A stretch of 11,608 bases of DNA from an uncultured Pelolinea sp. (lineage in GTDB: Bacteria > Chloroflexota > Anaerolineae > Anaerolineales > Anaerolineaceae). The stretch spans positions 1 to 11,608 of the forward strand of contig CALGUJ010000029.1 in assembly GCA_937902055.1 (NCBI GenBank). Reading direction: 5' to 3'. A program made the position numbers and the translations under genes. Each line of letters begins with the position of its first letter. The stretch's first letter is position 1. Under the pieces are notes generated by a model. It did not search any database. It was not told where the DNA came from and saw only the letters and a program-made list of their open reading frames with translations. Positions 6,005 to 11,608 of this stretch are shown in pieces.

Positions 6005-9000
6005 TTAAAAACCTTCCAACTTGGAAAGATCGACGATACCGGCCGCCAGGTTGGAAACCGCCTGCAGCAGCCCCAGACGGTTCTCGCGTACGGCCTGGTT
6101 TTCATCCATGACCAGGACAGTGTCGAAAAAGGCGTTGATGGCCGGGATGACCGGCAGCAGGCTGCCCAGCAGATTTTCCACGGTCGGGTTGGCGCTGACC
6201 TTGTCTTTGGCGGTCCGGACTGCTTCGTATAGGGCGCTTTCCTGACTTTCTTTGAAATGCCCGGCGCTTATATTGTAAGTCACTTTTTCAGCGCGCGTGA
6301 TGCGCACGCAGCGCGAATACGCCGGCAGGATGTCGCGCCAGTCATCGCGCTTGACCCACTGGCTCAATTCGCGGATGGCTTGCATGGCCTGCGCGGGGTT
6401 GTCGCCCTGGGCGGCTAGCACTGCGTTGATCACGTCGTAGGCGTATCCTTCTTCCAGCAGCATTTGCTCCAATCGCCCGGCGATGAAGTCAAGGCAGGCC
6501 TGGGTATCTTTGGGGTTGGACTCCAGCGGAAGCTGGGCGGCAGCCCGCGAGACGATCTTTTGCAGGTTCAGCGGGATGTTTGCCTGGATCAGGTTCTGCA
6601 CCAGGCCGATGGCGGCGCGGCGCAGTCCGAAAGGATCTTTGGTGCCACTGGGCGCCATGCCGGCGGTGAACAGGCCGATCAGCGAATCCAGGCGGTCAGC
6701 CAGACCAACCACCAAACCGGCGCGGGAGGCGGGGGATTTGTCGCCGGCGAAGCGCGGCTGGTAGTGTTCTTCAATGGCTTGCGCCACGGCCGCGTCCTTG
6801 CCACGCTGCAGAGCATAGTATTTGCCGATGGTGCCCTGCAGGGAGGTCATCTCGATCACCATCTTGGATACCAGGTCGGCTTTGCAGAGCTGCGCGGCTT
6901 CCAGGGCGGTTTTCATTTCCGCGGGGCTTAATTTGAGCTCACTGCCCAGCTTTTCGGTGAGGCTGACGATGCGTTTGGTCTTGTCCAGCATCGAGCCCAG
7001 CTTGGGATGGAAAGTCAGCGAGTCCTCGCGCGCGATAAAATCTTCCAGGCTATGCTTGTTGTCTTCGTTGATGAAGAAAGCCGCGTCAGAAAAACGCGCC
7101 TGGATCACTTCCTCGTTGCCGTGCGCCACGATGTCCAGGCGTTCCTGGCCGCCATTGCGGATGGTGATGAAGTGCGGCATCAGCGCGCCGGAAGGCTGCG
7201 CCACCGGGAAATAGCGCTGGTGTTTTTTCATCACGCCCACCAGCACCTCGCTGGGCAGGTTCAGGTGGTCTTCATTAAAGTTGCCCAGCAGGGCAGTGGG
7301 AGCCTCGACCAGGTTGGTAACCTCGTCCAGCAAACCGCTATCGATCTTTTCAGCGGCTTTTATGGACGCGTACAAGTCTCCGACTTGCTTCTCGATCTCC
7401 GCTTTCCGTTCGGCGGGGTCGCTGATAATGCCTTGCTTTTTCAAAAATGCGAAATAATCCGGGATGTCTCTGACCGGGTATTCCTCGGCGTCGCTGAAGC
7501 GCAGCCCGCGCGTGACGCGCCCGGAGGTCAGGCCGGCATATTGGAAGGGTACGACTGTCGAACCGAATAAAGCCAGCAGCCAACGGATGGGGCGCGAAAA
7601 GCTCACGCCGCTGGCGTTCCAGCGCATGGATTTATCGAAACGCAAGCGCGCCGCCAGTTCGGCCAGCTTTTCCGGCAGGATATCCTGAGTAAACAAACCG
7701 GGTTGGTGCACAACCGCGGTCAGGTATTTGCCGCCGTCCACTTCCTTTACGGACAGGTCTTTGGCATCCACGCCTTTGCTGCGCGCGAAACCCAACGCTG
7801 CGGGGGTCAGGTTGCCGTCTTTATCGTAAGCGCGGTCGGCGGGAGGCCCCTTGACTTCCTGGGTGACCTCGAGCTGCTTGCCGGCCAGTTGGCTGACGTG
7901 CACTGCCAGGCGGCGGGGGGTGGCATGGACCTTGACTTCCTTGAATTCCAGGCGCAACCCGGTAAGCAATTCAGGCACCAGGTTTTGAAGCTGCTGGAAA
8001 GCGTTCTCCAGGTCTGCCGCGGGTAATTCCTCCGTGCCGATCTCCAGCAGGAAATCAGCAGGGTCGGCGGATTTGGCGGCCGCGGGCAATTCCGGCTGCG
8101 GATTGGGATTTGAAGCAGATGAAACCGAAACCGGCTTGTTCAACCAGGGAAAGCCCAGGGCTTCGCGCTGGGCAATATAGGCTTCGGACGTGCGGCGGGA
8201 TAGCTCGCGCATGCGCCCGAACAGCGCCTGCCGTTCGGTAACGCCCACTGCCCCGCGTGTGTCGAGGACATTGAAAGTATGCGAGCATTTCAGGATATAG
8301 TCGTGCGCCGGGAGCACCAGCCCTTGGTCCAGCGCCAGGTTGGCTTCTTTCTCATACAGGTCGTACATTTCGTACAGACGCTCGATATCCGCCACTTCGA
8401 AATAATAGCGGCTGTGTTCGTATTCAGCCTGATAATTCACGTCGCCGTAGGTGAAGTTGGGGCTCCACTGGATTTTCCTGAAGTTGTAACTGCCCTGCAG
8501 CGCCATGGCGATGCGTTCCAGGCCGTAGGTGATCTCAACCGAGACGGGGTCGAGGTTGACGCCGCCGGCTTGCTGGAAATAGGTGAATTGCGTGATCTCC
8601 TGGCCATCCAGCCAGACTTCCCAGCCCAGCCCCCAGGCGCCCAGCGCGGGCGATTCCCAGTTATCCTCCACGAAACGGATGTCGTGTTCGTGCGGGTTGA
8701 TGCCCAGCGCCTGCAGGGATTGCAGGTAAAGCTCCTGCGGGTTGCCCGGATCGGGTTTCAGGATGACCTGGAATTGGTAATGCTGCTGCATGCGGTAAGG
8801 GTTATCCCCATAGCGGCCGTCGTCCGGGCGGATGGAAGGTTCCACGTAGGCGACGTTCCAGGGTTCCGGGCCCAGTACGCGCAGCACCGTGGCGGGATTC
8901 ATGGTGCCTGCGCCGACCTGGGTGTAATACGGCTGCCAGATCAGGCAGCCATGGTCGCCCCAGAAATGCTGCAAGGTCATCATGATGGTTTGAAAATTCA

Positions 9001-9013
9001 GCTTATCCTGCAT
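6005..9013 (-). CDS. glyS: Glycyl-tRNA synthetase, fused alpha and beta chains (GlyQS)
   Basis: It charges tRNA-Gly with glycine using ATP. The 1002-residue chain joins what are usually two proteins. Residues 1-293 are the catalytic alpha subunit (GlyQ): class II core with [19 protein letters not shown] (56-74), the region around [20 protein letters not shown] (114-133), and motif 3 [11 protein letters not shown] (164-174). Residues about 294-318 are a Ser/Pro/Ala-rich linker. Residues about 319-1002 are the beta subunit (GlyS), beginning [20 protein letters not shown] and including the characteristic [21 protein letters not shown] and [13 protein letters not shown] segments, with a C-terminal anticodon-binding domain. 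No frame break is seen across the junction. GGAG lies 5 bases before the ATG. A strong promoter leaves a 5' UTR of only about 27 nt, too short for the T-box that controls glyQS in many Firmicutes. Single-chain alpha-beta GlyRS is known from chlamydiae and plastids. Confidence 0.98.
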   Translation of the reverse strand: MQDKLNFQTIMMTLQHFWGDHGCLIWQPYYTQVGAGTMNPATVLRVLGPEPWNVAYVEPSIRPDDGRYGDNPYRMQQHYQFQVILKPDPGNPQELYLQSLQALGINPHEHDIRFVEDNWESPALGAWGLGWEVWLDGQEITQFTYFQQAGGVNLDPVSVEITYGLERIAMALQGSYNFRKIQWSPNFTYGDVNYQAEYEHSRYYFEVADIERLYEMYDLYEKEANLALDQGLVLPAHDYILKCSHTFNVLDTRGAVGVTERQALFGRMRELSRRTSEAYIAQREALGFPWLNKPVSVSSASNPNPQPELPAAAKSADPADFLLEIGTEELPAADLENAFQQLQNLVPELLTGLRLEFKEVKVHATPRRLAVHVSQLAGKQLEVTQEVKGPPADRAYDKDGNLTPAALGFARSKGVDAKDLSVKEVDGGKYLTAVVHQPGLFTQDILPEKLAELAARLRFDKSMRWNASGVSFSRPIRWLLALFGSTVVPFQYAGLTSGRVTRGLRFSDAEEYPVRDIPDYFAFLKKQGIISDPAERKAEIEKQVGDLYASIKAAEKIDSGLLDEVTNLVEAPTALLGNFNEDHLNLPSEVLVGVMKKHQRYFPVAQPSGALMPHFITIRNGGQERLDIVAHGNEEVIQARFSDAAFFINEDNKHSLEDFIAREDSLTFHPKLGSMLDKTKRIVSLTEKLGSELKLSPAEMKTALEAAQLCKADLVSKMVIEMTSLQGTIGKYYALQRGKDAAVAQAIEEHYQPRFAGDKSPASRAGLVVGLADRLDSLIGLFTAGMAPSGTKDPFGLRRAAIGLVQNLIQANIPLNLQKIVSRAAAQLPLESNPKDTQACLDFIAGRLEQMLLEEGYAYDVINAVLAAQGDNPAQAMQAIRELSQWVKRDDWRDILPAYSRCVRITRAEKVTYNISAGHFKESQESALYEAVRTAKDKVSANPTVENLLGSLLPVIPAINAFFDTVLVMDENQAVRENRLGLLQAVSNLAAGIVDLSKLEGF

Positions 9014-9046
9014 AATTGCTCCAGTTGAAACGCTGTGAATTGAGGA

Positions 9047-9074
9047 ATTATACCAACCTCAATGCGGCTGTGAA
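9047..9074 (-). promoter_or_regulatory. Sigma-70-type promoter for glyQS
   Basis: The minus strand carries TTCACA (9074-9069, 5/6 to TTGACA), a 16-base spacer and a perfect TATAAT (9052-9047). The predicted start is near 9040, giving a leader of about 27 nt. This is the best promoter match in the window and probably starts the glyQS transcript. Confidence 0.7.
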
Positions 9075-9113
9075 TGGCTTTCATTAATATATGTCAGATA
9101 ATCGGCGCGGGTT

Positions 9114-9127
9114 TATACGGGTATATT
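9114..9127 (+). promoter_or_regulatory. Small palindrome overlapping a -10-like hexamer before the flavin reductase gene
   Basis: TATAC-GG-GTATA (9114-9125) is a perfect inverted repeat with 5-base arms and a 2-base centre. Its right arm overlaps TATATT (9122-9127), a 5/6 match to a -10 element, ten bases before the ATG at 9138. No convincing -35 is at the right distance. It could be an operator or simply AT-rich promoter sequence. Confidence 0.3.
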
Positions 9128-9137
9128 CAAACCTGAT

Positions 9138-9641
9138 ATGGAAAAGATAAAGCGATTTGAAGAAGAAAGTGGAGAAAAATTGAGGCTGGCCATGCGCAAC
9201 TGGGCTTCCGGCGTGGCGGTGGTGACCAGCGCCTGCCTGGGCGCCAGAGCCGGCACGACCATCAGTTCGTTCACTTCGCTCTCGCTCGACCCGCCTTTGG
9301 TGTTGTTCAACCTGGCGTTGGAAAACCCGCTGCAGACCATGATCGAACAGAGCGGGCTTTTCGGCATCACCATCCTGGCAAGTGCGCAGAGTGAACTCTC
9401 CGACCGTTTCGCCGGCTTCGGCAAACGCATGCAGGATCGTTTCGAAGGCCTGGAAACCTTCACCCTGAAAAGCCCTGCACCGCTGCTGGCGGGCGGATTG
9501 GCCTGGCTGGATTGCCGCGTGTACCGGTTGCAGAAATTGCCGAAATCGATGGTGATAATCGGCGAGGTAATAGAGGGAAAGGCAGGAGAGGAAGGCCGCC
9601 CGCTGGTTTATCTCAACCGCGCCTATGTCGGGGCATGCTGA
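9138..9641 (+). CDS. Flavin reductase-like, FMN-binding split-barrel protein
   Basis: The 167-residue protein belongs to the flavin reductase domain family (HpaC-like), which reduces FMN or FAD with NAD(P)H, often for a partner monooxygenase. Seen: MRNWASGVAVVTS (19-31); the flavin-binding strand-loop GTTISSFTSLSLDPPLVLFN (39-58), typical of the family; FGITILASAQSELSDRFAG (75-93); and PLLAGGLAWLDCRVYR (115-130). The usual GDH motif, seen in many members just before the final GEV strand, is replaced: here the segment is LPKSMVIIGEVIEG. Activity or cosubstrate use may therefore differ. There is no oxygenase partner nearby; glyQS diverges on one side. The ATG at 9138 has no Shine-Dalgarno; an in-frame TTG (9180, after GGAG) and ATG (9192, after GAGG) are alternatives, but the longer start keeps the normal helix before the barrel. 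The TGA directly abuts the stop of the converging peptidase gene. Confidence 0.88.
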   Translation: MEKIKRFEEESGEKLRLAMRNWASGVAVVTSACLGARAGTTISSFTSLSLDPPLVLFNLALENPLQTMIEQSGLFGITILASAQSELSDRFAGFGKRMQDRFEGLETFTLKSPAPLLAGGLAWLDCRVYRLQKLPKSMVIIGEVIEGKAGEEGRPLVYLNRAYVGAC

Positions 9642-10274
9642 TCAGATCAACCTGGAATAGACGATGATCTCGTTGTGAATGCCCAGCAGGCGCGACCACC
9701 AACAGGCGCGGCTCCAGTCGGCTTCAAAGTCCGGCCAGGTTTGCGATTGGAGTCTTTTTTCCGGCGGTAGATGTTCGAGCCAGGGATTGGGATCAAGAAA
9801 ATATACCCGGTCTTTTTCAGAAGAGTAGCGCATCAGGTTGACCCAGTGCGCTCCGCCGTTGCTCCAGATCTTCAAAGCGGTGACTGGCCGCCCGTTCATC
9901 AGGTGTTCGATCACGTGGGCGCGGCGGGCGCGGCTGTGGCGTTCGGCGCGCCACTCCAATTTCATCCGCTCCGACCACAAGTTGAAGGCGGCTGCCATTC
10001 CCCAGGGCGCGGTGGCGCCGCCCACAGAGGGAACCCAATCCGGCAGGCGCTGCCAGAAACGCAGCCCGGCAAATTCAAGCAACGCGATTTTTTCCAGCGG
10101 ACGCGCGTTCAGGTTCGCCTGGAAAGCAAGGATGTTCAACACCACGGCCAGGCTGGTCGGCCCGCAATCATTGCTGACGCGCGCGGCATCGCGCATACCC
10201 TGCGACTGGTAGAACCTGCCCAGGAATTGCCGTTCGGCTGCCCAATTGGTTAGGTTGGATGAAGACGGAATCAT
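9642..10274 (-). CDS. C39-like cysteine peptidase-fold protein
   Basis: The 210-residue protein has the signatures of the papain-fold peptidase C39-like family: NDCGPTSLAVVLNIL with nucleophile C37 (35-49), GGAHWVNLMRY with catalytic H143 (140-150), and LDPNP with the third residue D161 (160-164). C39 enzymes proper cut double-glycine leaders as domains of bacteriocin ABC exporters. This is a stand-alone domain with no transporter, no signal peptide and no membrane segment, so the substrate is unknown and the protein appears cytosolic. It is rich in Trp and Arg. The ATG at 10274 has no Shine-Dalgarno but follows a -10-like TATATT. It lies 91 bases after the hydrolase gene and could be read from either promoter. 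The stop codon directly adjoins that of the converging flavin reductase gene. The fold assignment is solid; proteolytic activity is inferred from the intact triad. Confidence 0.82.
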   Translation of the reverse strand: MIPSSSNLTNWAAERQFLGRFYQSQGMRDAARVSNDCGPTSLAVVLNILAFQANLNARPLEKIALLEFAGLRFWQRLPDWVPSVGGATAPWGMAAAFNLWSERMKLEWRAERHSRARRAHVIEHLMNGRPVTALKIWSNGGAHWVNLMRYSSEKDRVYFLDPNPWLEHLPPEKRLQSQTWPDFEADWSRACWWSRLLGIHNEIIVYSRLI

Positions 10275-10285
10275 GGTTTGTTAAG

Positions 10286-10291
10286 AATATA
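10286..10291 (-). promoter_or_regulatory. -10-like hexamer before the C39-like gene
   Basis: Minus-strand TATATT (10291-10286) is a 5/6 match, followed by eleven bases (CTTAACAAACC) and the ATG. RNA starting at the usual distance would carry a leader of only about five bases. No good -35 is visible at 16-18 bases, so the promoter is tentative. Confidence 0.3.
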
Positions 10292-10365
10292 TCATTAAAA
10301 TGAAATACAACCTGACTTTAGCAACGAGCGAGCAGAATTTCTGAAATAAAACCTGTTTTGCCGCT

Positions 10366-11268
10366 TTATTCAGCTAGGGCGGTCTCCAGGAAATCCAATA
10401 TGCTCTCCATCGGGCTGGGGGTCAGACCCGGCCGGAGCAGCTCATTGCCATGACCGCCCCCGGCAACTTGAATACTTTTGAAATTGGGATTGGAGCCCGC
10501 TGCGTAATCGCATATGGCGATTTCATTTTCATCCGCCAGACACCAGATTTGAGGGGCATTTGCCAATTGGCCCAATTCTTGAACCACGTCGGGATAGGAT
10601 ACTCCCAAGTAACTGCCCGGGGAGAGCGACAGCGCGCCCTTGCAGGCGCCGGACTTTTGTTCATTCAGCCACAAGCAGCCATCGGCCGCGCCATCGGCGC
10701 CGATGCTCGAGCCGATTACGGCCACTCTGCCGGGATCCACGCCTGCCAATTCAGAAGCTTTCAGCATGGCGGCGTTAGCGTCCAGCAGCCAGCCCGCAAG
10801 GTCCCGCTCCCGGCAGCCGGTTTGGTAGGGCTCGCAACCGCGGAATGAGAAGATGATAACGTTGTAAGAGACCTCCGGATCGATCGCAGGAAACCAACTT
10901 TCGTCCCACCATGCATTGCTGCCCGGGTTTTCAAAGGGATTATCCAGCCCGCGGTTCTGCAGCCAGGCGGCAATCTCGTACCAATCGGATTTATCCCCGC
11001 CAATCCAGTGCATCAAAACCACAACCGGCGCTTCTTTGGCGCAGGCCGAGTAAAAATAACCCAGTAATTCCTGACCATCGGATGCAGTGAAAACGATCTC
11101 TTGAGGGATCATGTCGGCAACGCATGCCGCGGAAGCCGGCGGTTCCGTGGGCGCTTCCTGTGTTTCCGCGAGCCCGGGAGCCGGTAAAATGGCAATTTCC
11201 GGTTCTGGTTTCGGGGAACAGGCAGCGATAAAAACCGGTAGCAAAATGAATAAACAAACCTTTTTCAT
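10366..11268 (-). CDS. Exported alpha/beta-hydrolase lipoprotein
   Basis: Starting at the ATG at 11268, 300 residues. The N-terminus is a lipoprotein signal peptide (MKKVCLFILLPVFIAAC) with lipid-attachment Cys C17, then a Pro/Glu/Ala-rich linker to about residue 48. The hydrolase domain shows VVVLMHWIGG (82-91, oxyanion-hole region), the nucleophile elbow VIGSSIG (184-190, Ser188), a probable acid D246 in CLADENE, and H273 in GGGHGNE, an intact Ser-Asp-His order as in dienelactone-hydrolase-like or BAAT/prolyl-oligopeptidase-like enzymes. Eight further cysteines (49, 76, 145, 152, 198, 209, 243, 253) suggest disulfides in the exported domain. A strong AGGAGG Shine-Dalgarno seven bases upstream decides this start over an in-frame codon nine residues earlier. 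It probably acts on the outer face of the cytoplasmic membrane on an ester or amide; the substrate is unknown. It diverges from the LysM-type lipoprotein gene. Confidence 0.88.
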   Translation of the reverse strand: MKKVCLFILLPVFIAACSPKPEPEIAILPAPGLAETQEAPTEPPASAACVADMIPQEIVFTASDGQELLGYFYSACAKEAPVVVLMHWIGGDKSDWYEIAAWLQNRGLDNPFENPGSNAWWDESWFPAIDPEVSYNVIIFSFRGCEPYQTGCRERDLAGWLLDANAAMLKASELAGVDPGRVAVIGSSIGADGAADGCLWLNEQKSGACKGALSLSPGSYLGVSYPDVVQELGQLANAPQIWCLADENEIAICDYAAGSNPNFKSIQVAGGGHGNELLRPGLTPSPMESILDFLETALAE

Positions 11269-11275
11269 GACTATT

Positions 11276-11299
11276 CCTCCTGAATCCATTTTCATTATA
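11276..11299 (-). promoter_or_regulatory. -10 element and Shine-Dalgarno of the hydrolase lipoprotein gene
   Basis: A perfect minus-strand TATAAT (11299-11294) lies about 25 bases before the start codon, giving a leader of about 18-19 nt with AGGAGG (11281-11276), the best ribosome binding site in the window. No recognisable -35 lies at 16-18 bases, so the promoter may depend on an activator or extended contacts. Confidence 0.5.
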
Positions 11300-11365
11300 C
11301 TGTTCAGCGGTTTCCACCCGGCGGAAGTTTATATTTCTTTATCAAATGGAGATTTGGCGGGAAGT

Positions 11366-11371
11366 TATAAT
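11366..11371 (+). promoter_or_regulatory. -10 element just before the LysM-type lipoprotein gene
   Basis: A perfect TATAAT (11366-11371) is followed by eight bases (TGAAACCT) and the ATG at 11380. Normal geometry puts the RNA start within one or two bases of the start codon, so the mRNA may be leaderless; no Shine-Dalgarno is present. No good -35 is seen. Confidence 0.45.
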
Positions 11372-11379
11372 TGAAACCT

Positions 11380-11608
11380 ATGAAAACTTACCGGGTGATT
11401 GGCCTTTTGGCTTTCTTGTTCAGCGCTTGCGGCGTTTTTACCAGCGACCCAGGCGGGGCCGGATCGATATTGACCCCCTACGTAACGGCAACTCCCGCCG
11501 GCCAGGCGACGCCCACCCTTACGCCTGAACCGCTGCCAACCGCTGCGCCTACCATGACGCCCACGCCTTTCGTTCACGTCTTGGGAGCCAACGAGACCAT
11601 CTATTCCC
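11380..11608 (+). CDS. LysM-type cell-surface lipoprotein (partial, C-terminus outside window)
   Basis: 76 codons are visible and the frame is open to the window end. The first 17 residues (MKTYRVIGLLAFLFSAC) form a lipoprotein signal peptide with lipobox LFSAC, so C17 is probably lipidated and anchored on the outer face of the membrane. A Thr/Pro-rich linker follows (ATPTLTPEPLPT and TMTPTPF are examples), a style common for surface proteins of Anaerolineae. The last visible residues, HVLGANETIYS, match the start of a LysM repeat (usual form YTVKxGDTLxxIA), although Ala-Asn-Glu replaces the common Gly-Asp. A LysM role in binding cell-wall glycan is inferred from this fragment only. There is no Shine-Dalgarno; a TATAAT lies eight bases upstream. 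It diverges from the hydrolase lipoprotein gene across 111 bases. Confidence 0.8.
   Translation, partial: MKTYRVIGLLAFLFSACGVFTSDPGGAGSILTPYVTATPAGQATPTLTPEPLPTAAPTMTPTPFVHVLGANETIYS

Noticed and set aside
8279..9028. Plus-strand open frame (249 codons) opposite the start of glyQS
   Set aside because: It is antisense to the GlyRS catalytic core and would run into the glyQS leader; no motif or ribosome binding site supports it.
9014..9046. T-box riboswitch upstream of glyQS
   Set aside because: The predicted 5' UTR is only about 27 nt, far too short for a T-box, and no T-box sequence or terminator is seen.
9113..9463. Minus-strand open frame (116 codons) opposite the flavin reductase gene
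   Set aside because: It overlaps a clear family member on the plus strand and also covers the intergenic promoter region; no domain is recognisable.
11346..11577. Overlapping short frames on both strands at the right end
   Set aside because: The lipoprotein frame starting at 11380, with signal peptide, lipobox and Thr/Pro linker, explains this region; the others are out-of-frame shadows.
1..11608. Defence system, prophage, transposon or CRISPR array
   Set aside because: I find no transposase, integrase, Cas, toxin-antitoxin or repeat-spacer pattern, and no long direct or inverted terminal repeats; the genes are housekeeping or ordinary accessory types.

Overview
The window looks like a stretch of core chromosome from a Chloroflexota bacterium, most likely class Anaerolineae. 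This is an inference from several traits seen together: a single-chain glycyl-tRNA synthetase joining the alpha and beta subunits, a primase with an unusually spaced zinc motif, a primary sigma factor with a spacer inside region 3, exported lipoproteins with Thr/Pro-rich linkers and a LysM-type start, and moderately GC-rich coding sequence. No marker gene fixes the taxonomy.

About four fifths of the window is one minus-strand housekeeping block. In transcription order it runs glyQS fusion (9013-6005), a 97-residue protein of unknown function (5971-5678), a terminator-like hairpin, dnaG primase (5595-3673), the primary sigma factor rpoD/sigA (3647-1980), rho (1751-477), and a membrane-anchored LysM protein that leaves the window at position 1. 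The order glyS - small gene(s) - dnaG - sigA resembles the Bacillus cluster (glyQ-glyS-ccpN-yqfL-dnaG-sigA) and, more distantly, the E. coli rpsU-dnaG-rpoD macromolecular synthesis operon. The block therefore links translation (Gly-tRNA), replication priming, transcription initiation and transcription termination. Convincing -10 elements lie upstream of glyQS and rho, another abuts rpoD, and the hairpin before dnaG probably lowers primase expression.

The right-hand quarter holds accessory genes: a flavin-reductase-fold protein on the plus strand (9138-9641), converging stop-to-stop with a minus-strand C39-like cysteine peptidase (10274-9642); a cysteine-rich exported alpha/beta-hydrolase lipoprotein (11268-10366, minus); and, diverging from it, the start of a LysM-type lipoprotein (11380 to the window end, plus).

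No gene-free stretch exceeds 300 bases; the longest is the 228-base rpoD-rho gap, which holds the rho promoter and leader. I see no tRNA, rRNA, CRISPR array, insertion sequence or integration signature. The most unusual signals are regulatory: a structured rho leader with a possible 35-codon ORF, the hairpin just before dnaG, and four start codons without a Shine-Dalgarno that sit a few bases after a -10-like hexamer (possible leaderless transcripts). I do not see a new multi-gene system.
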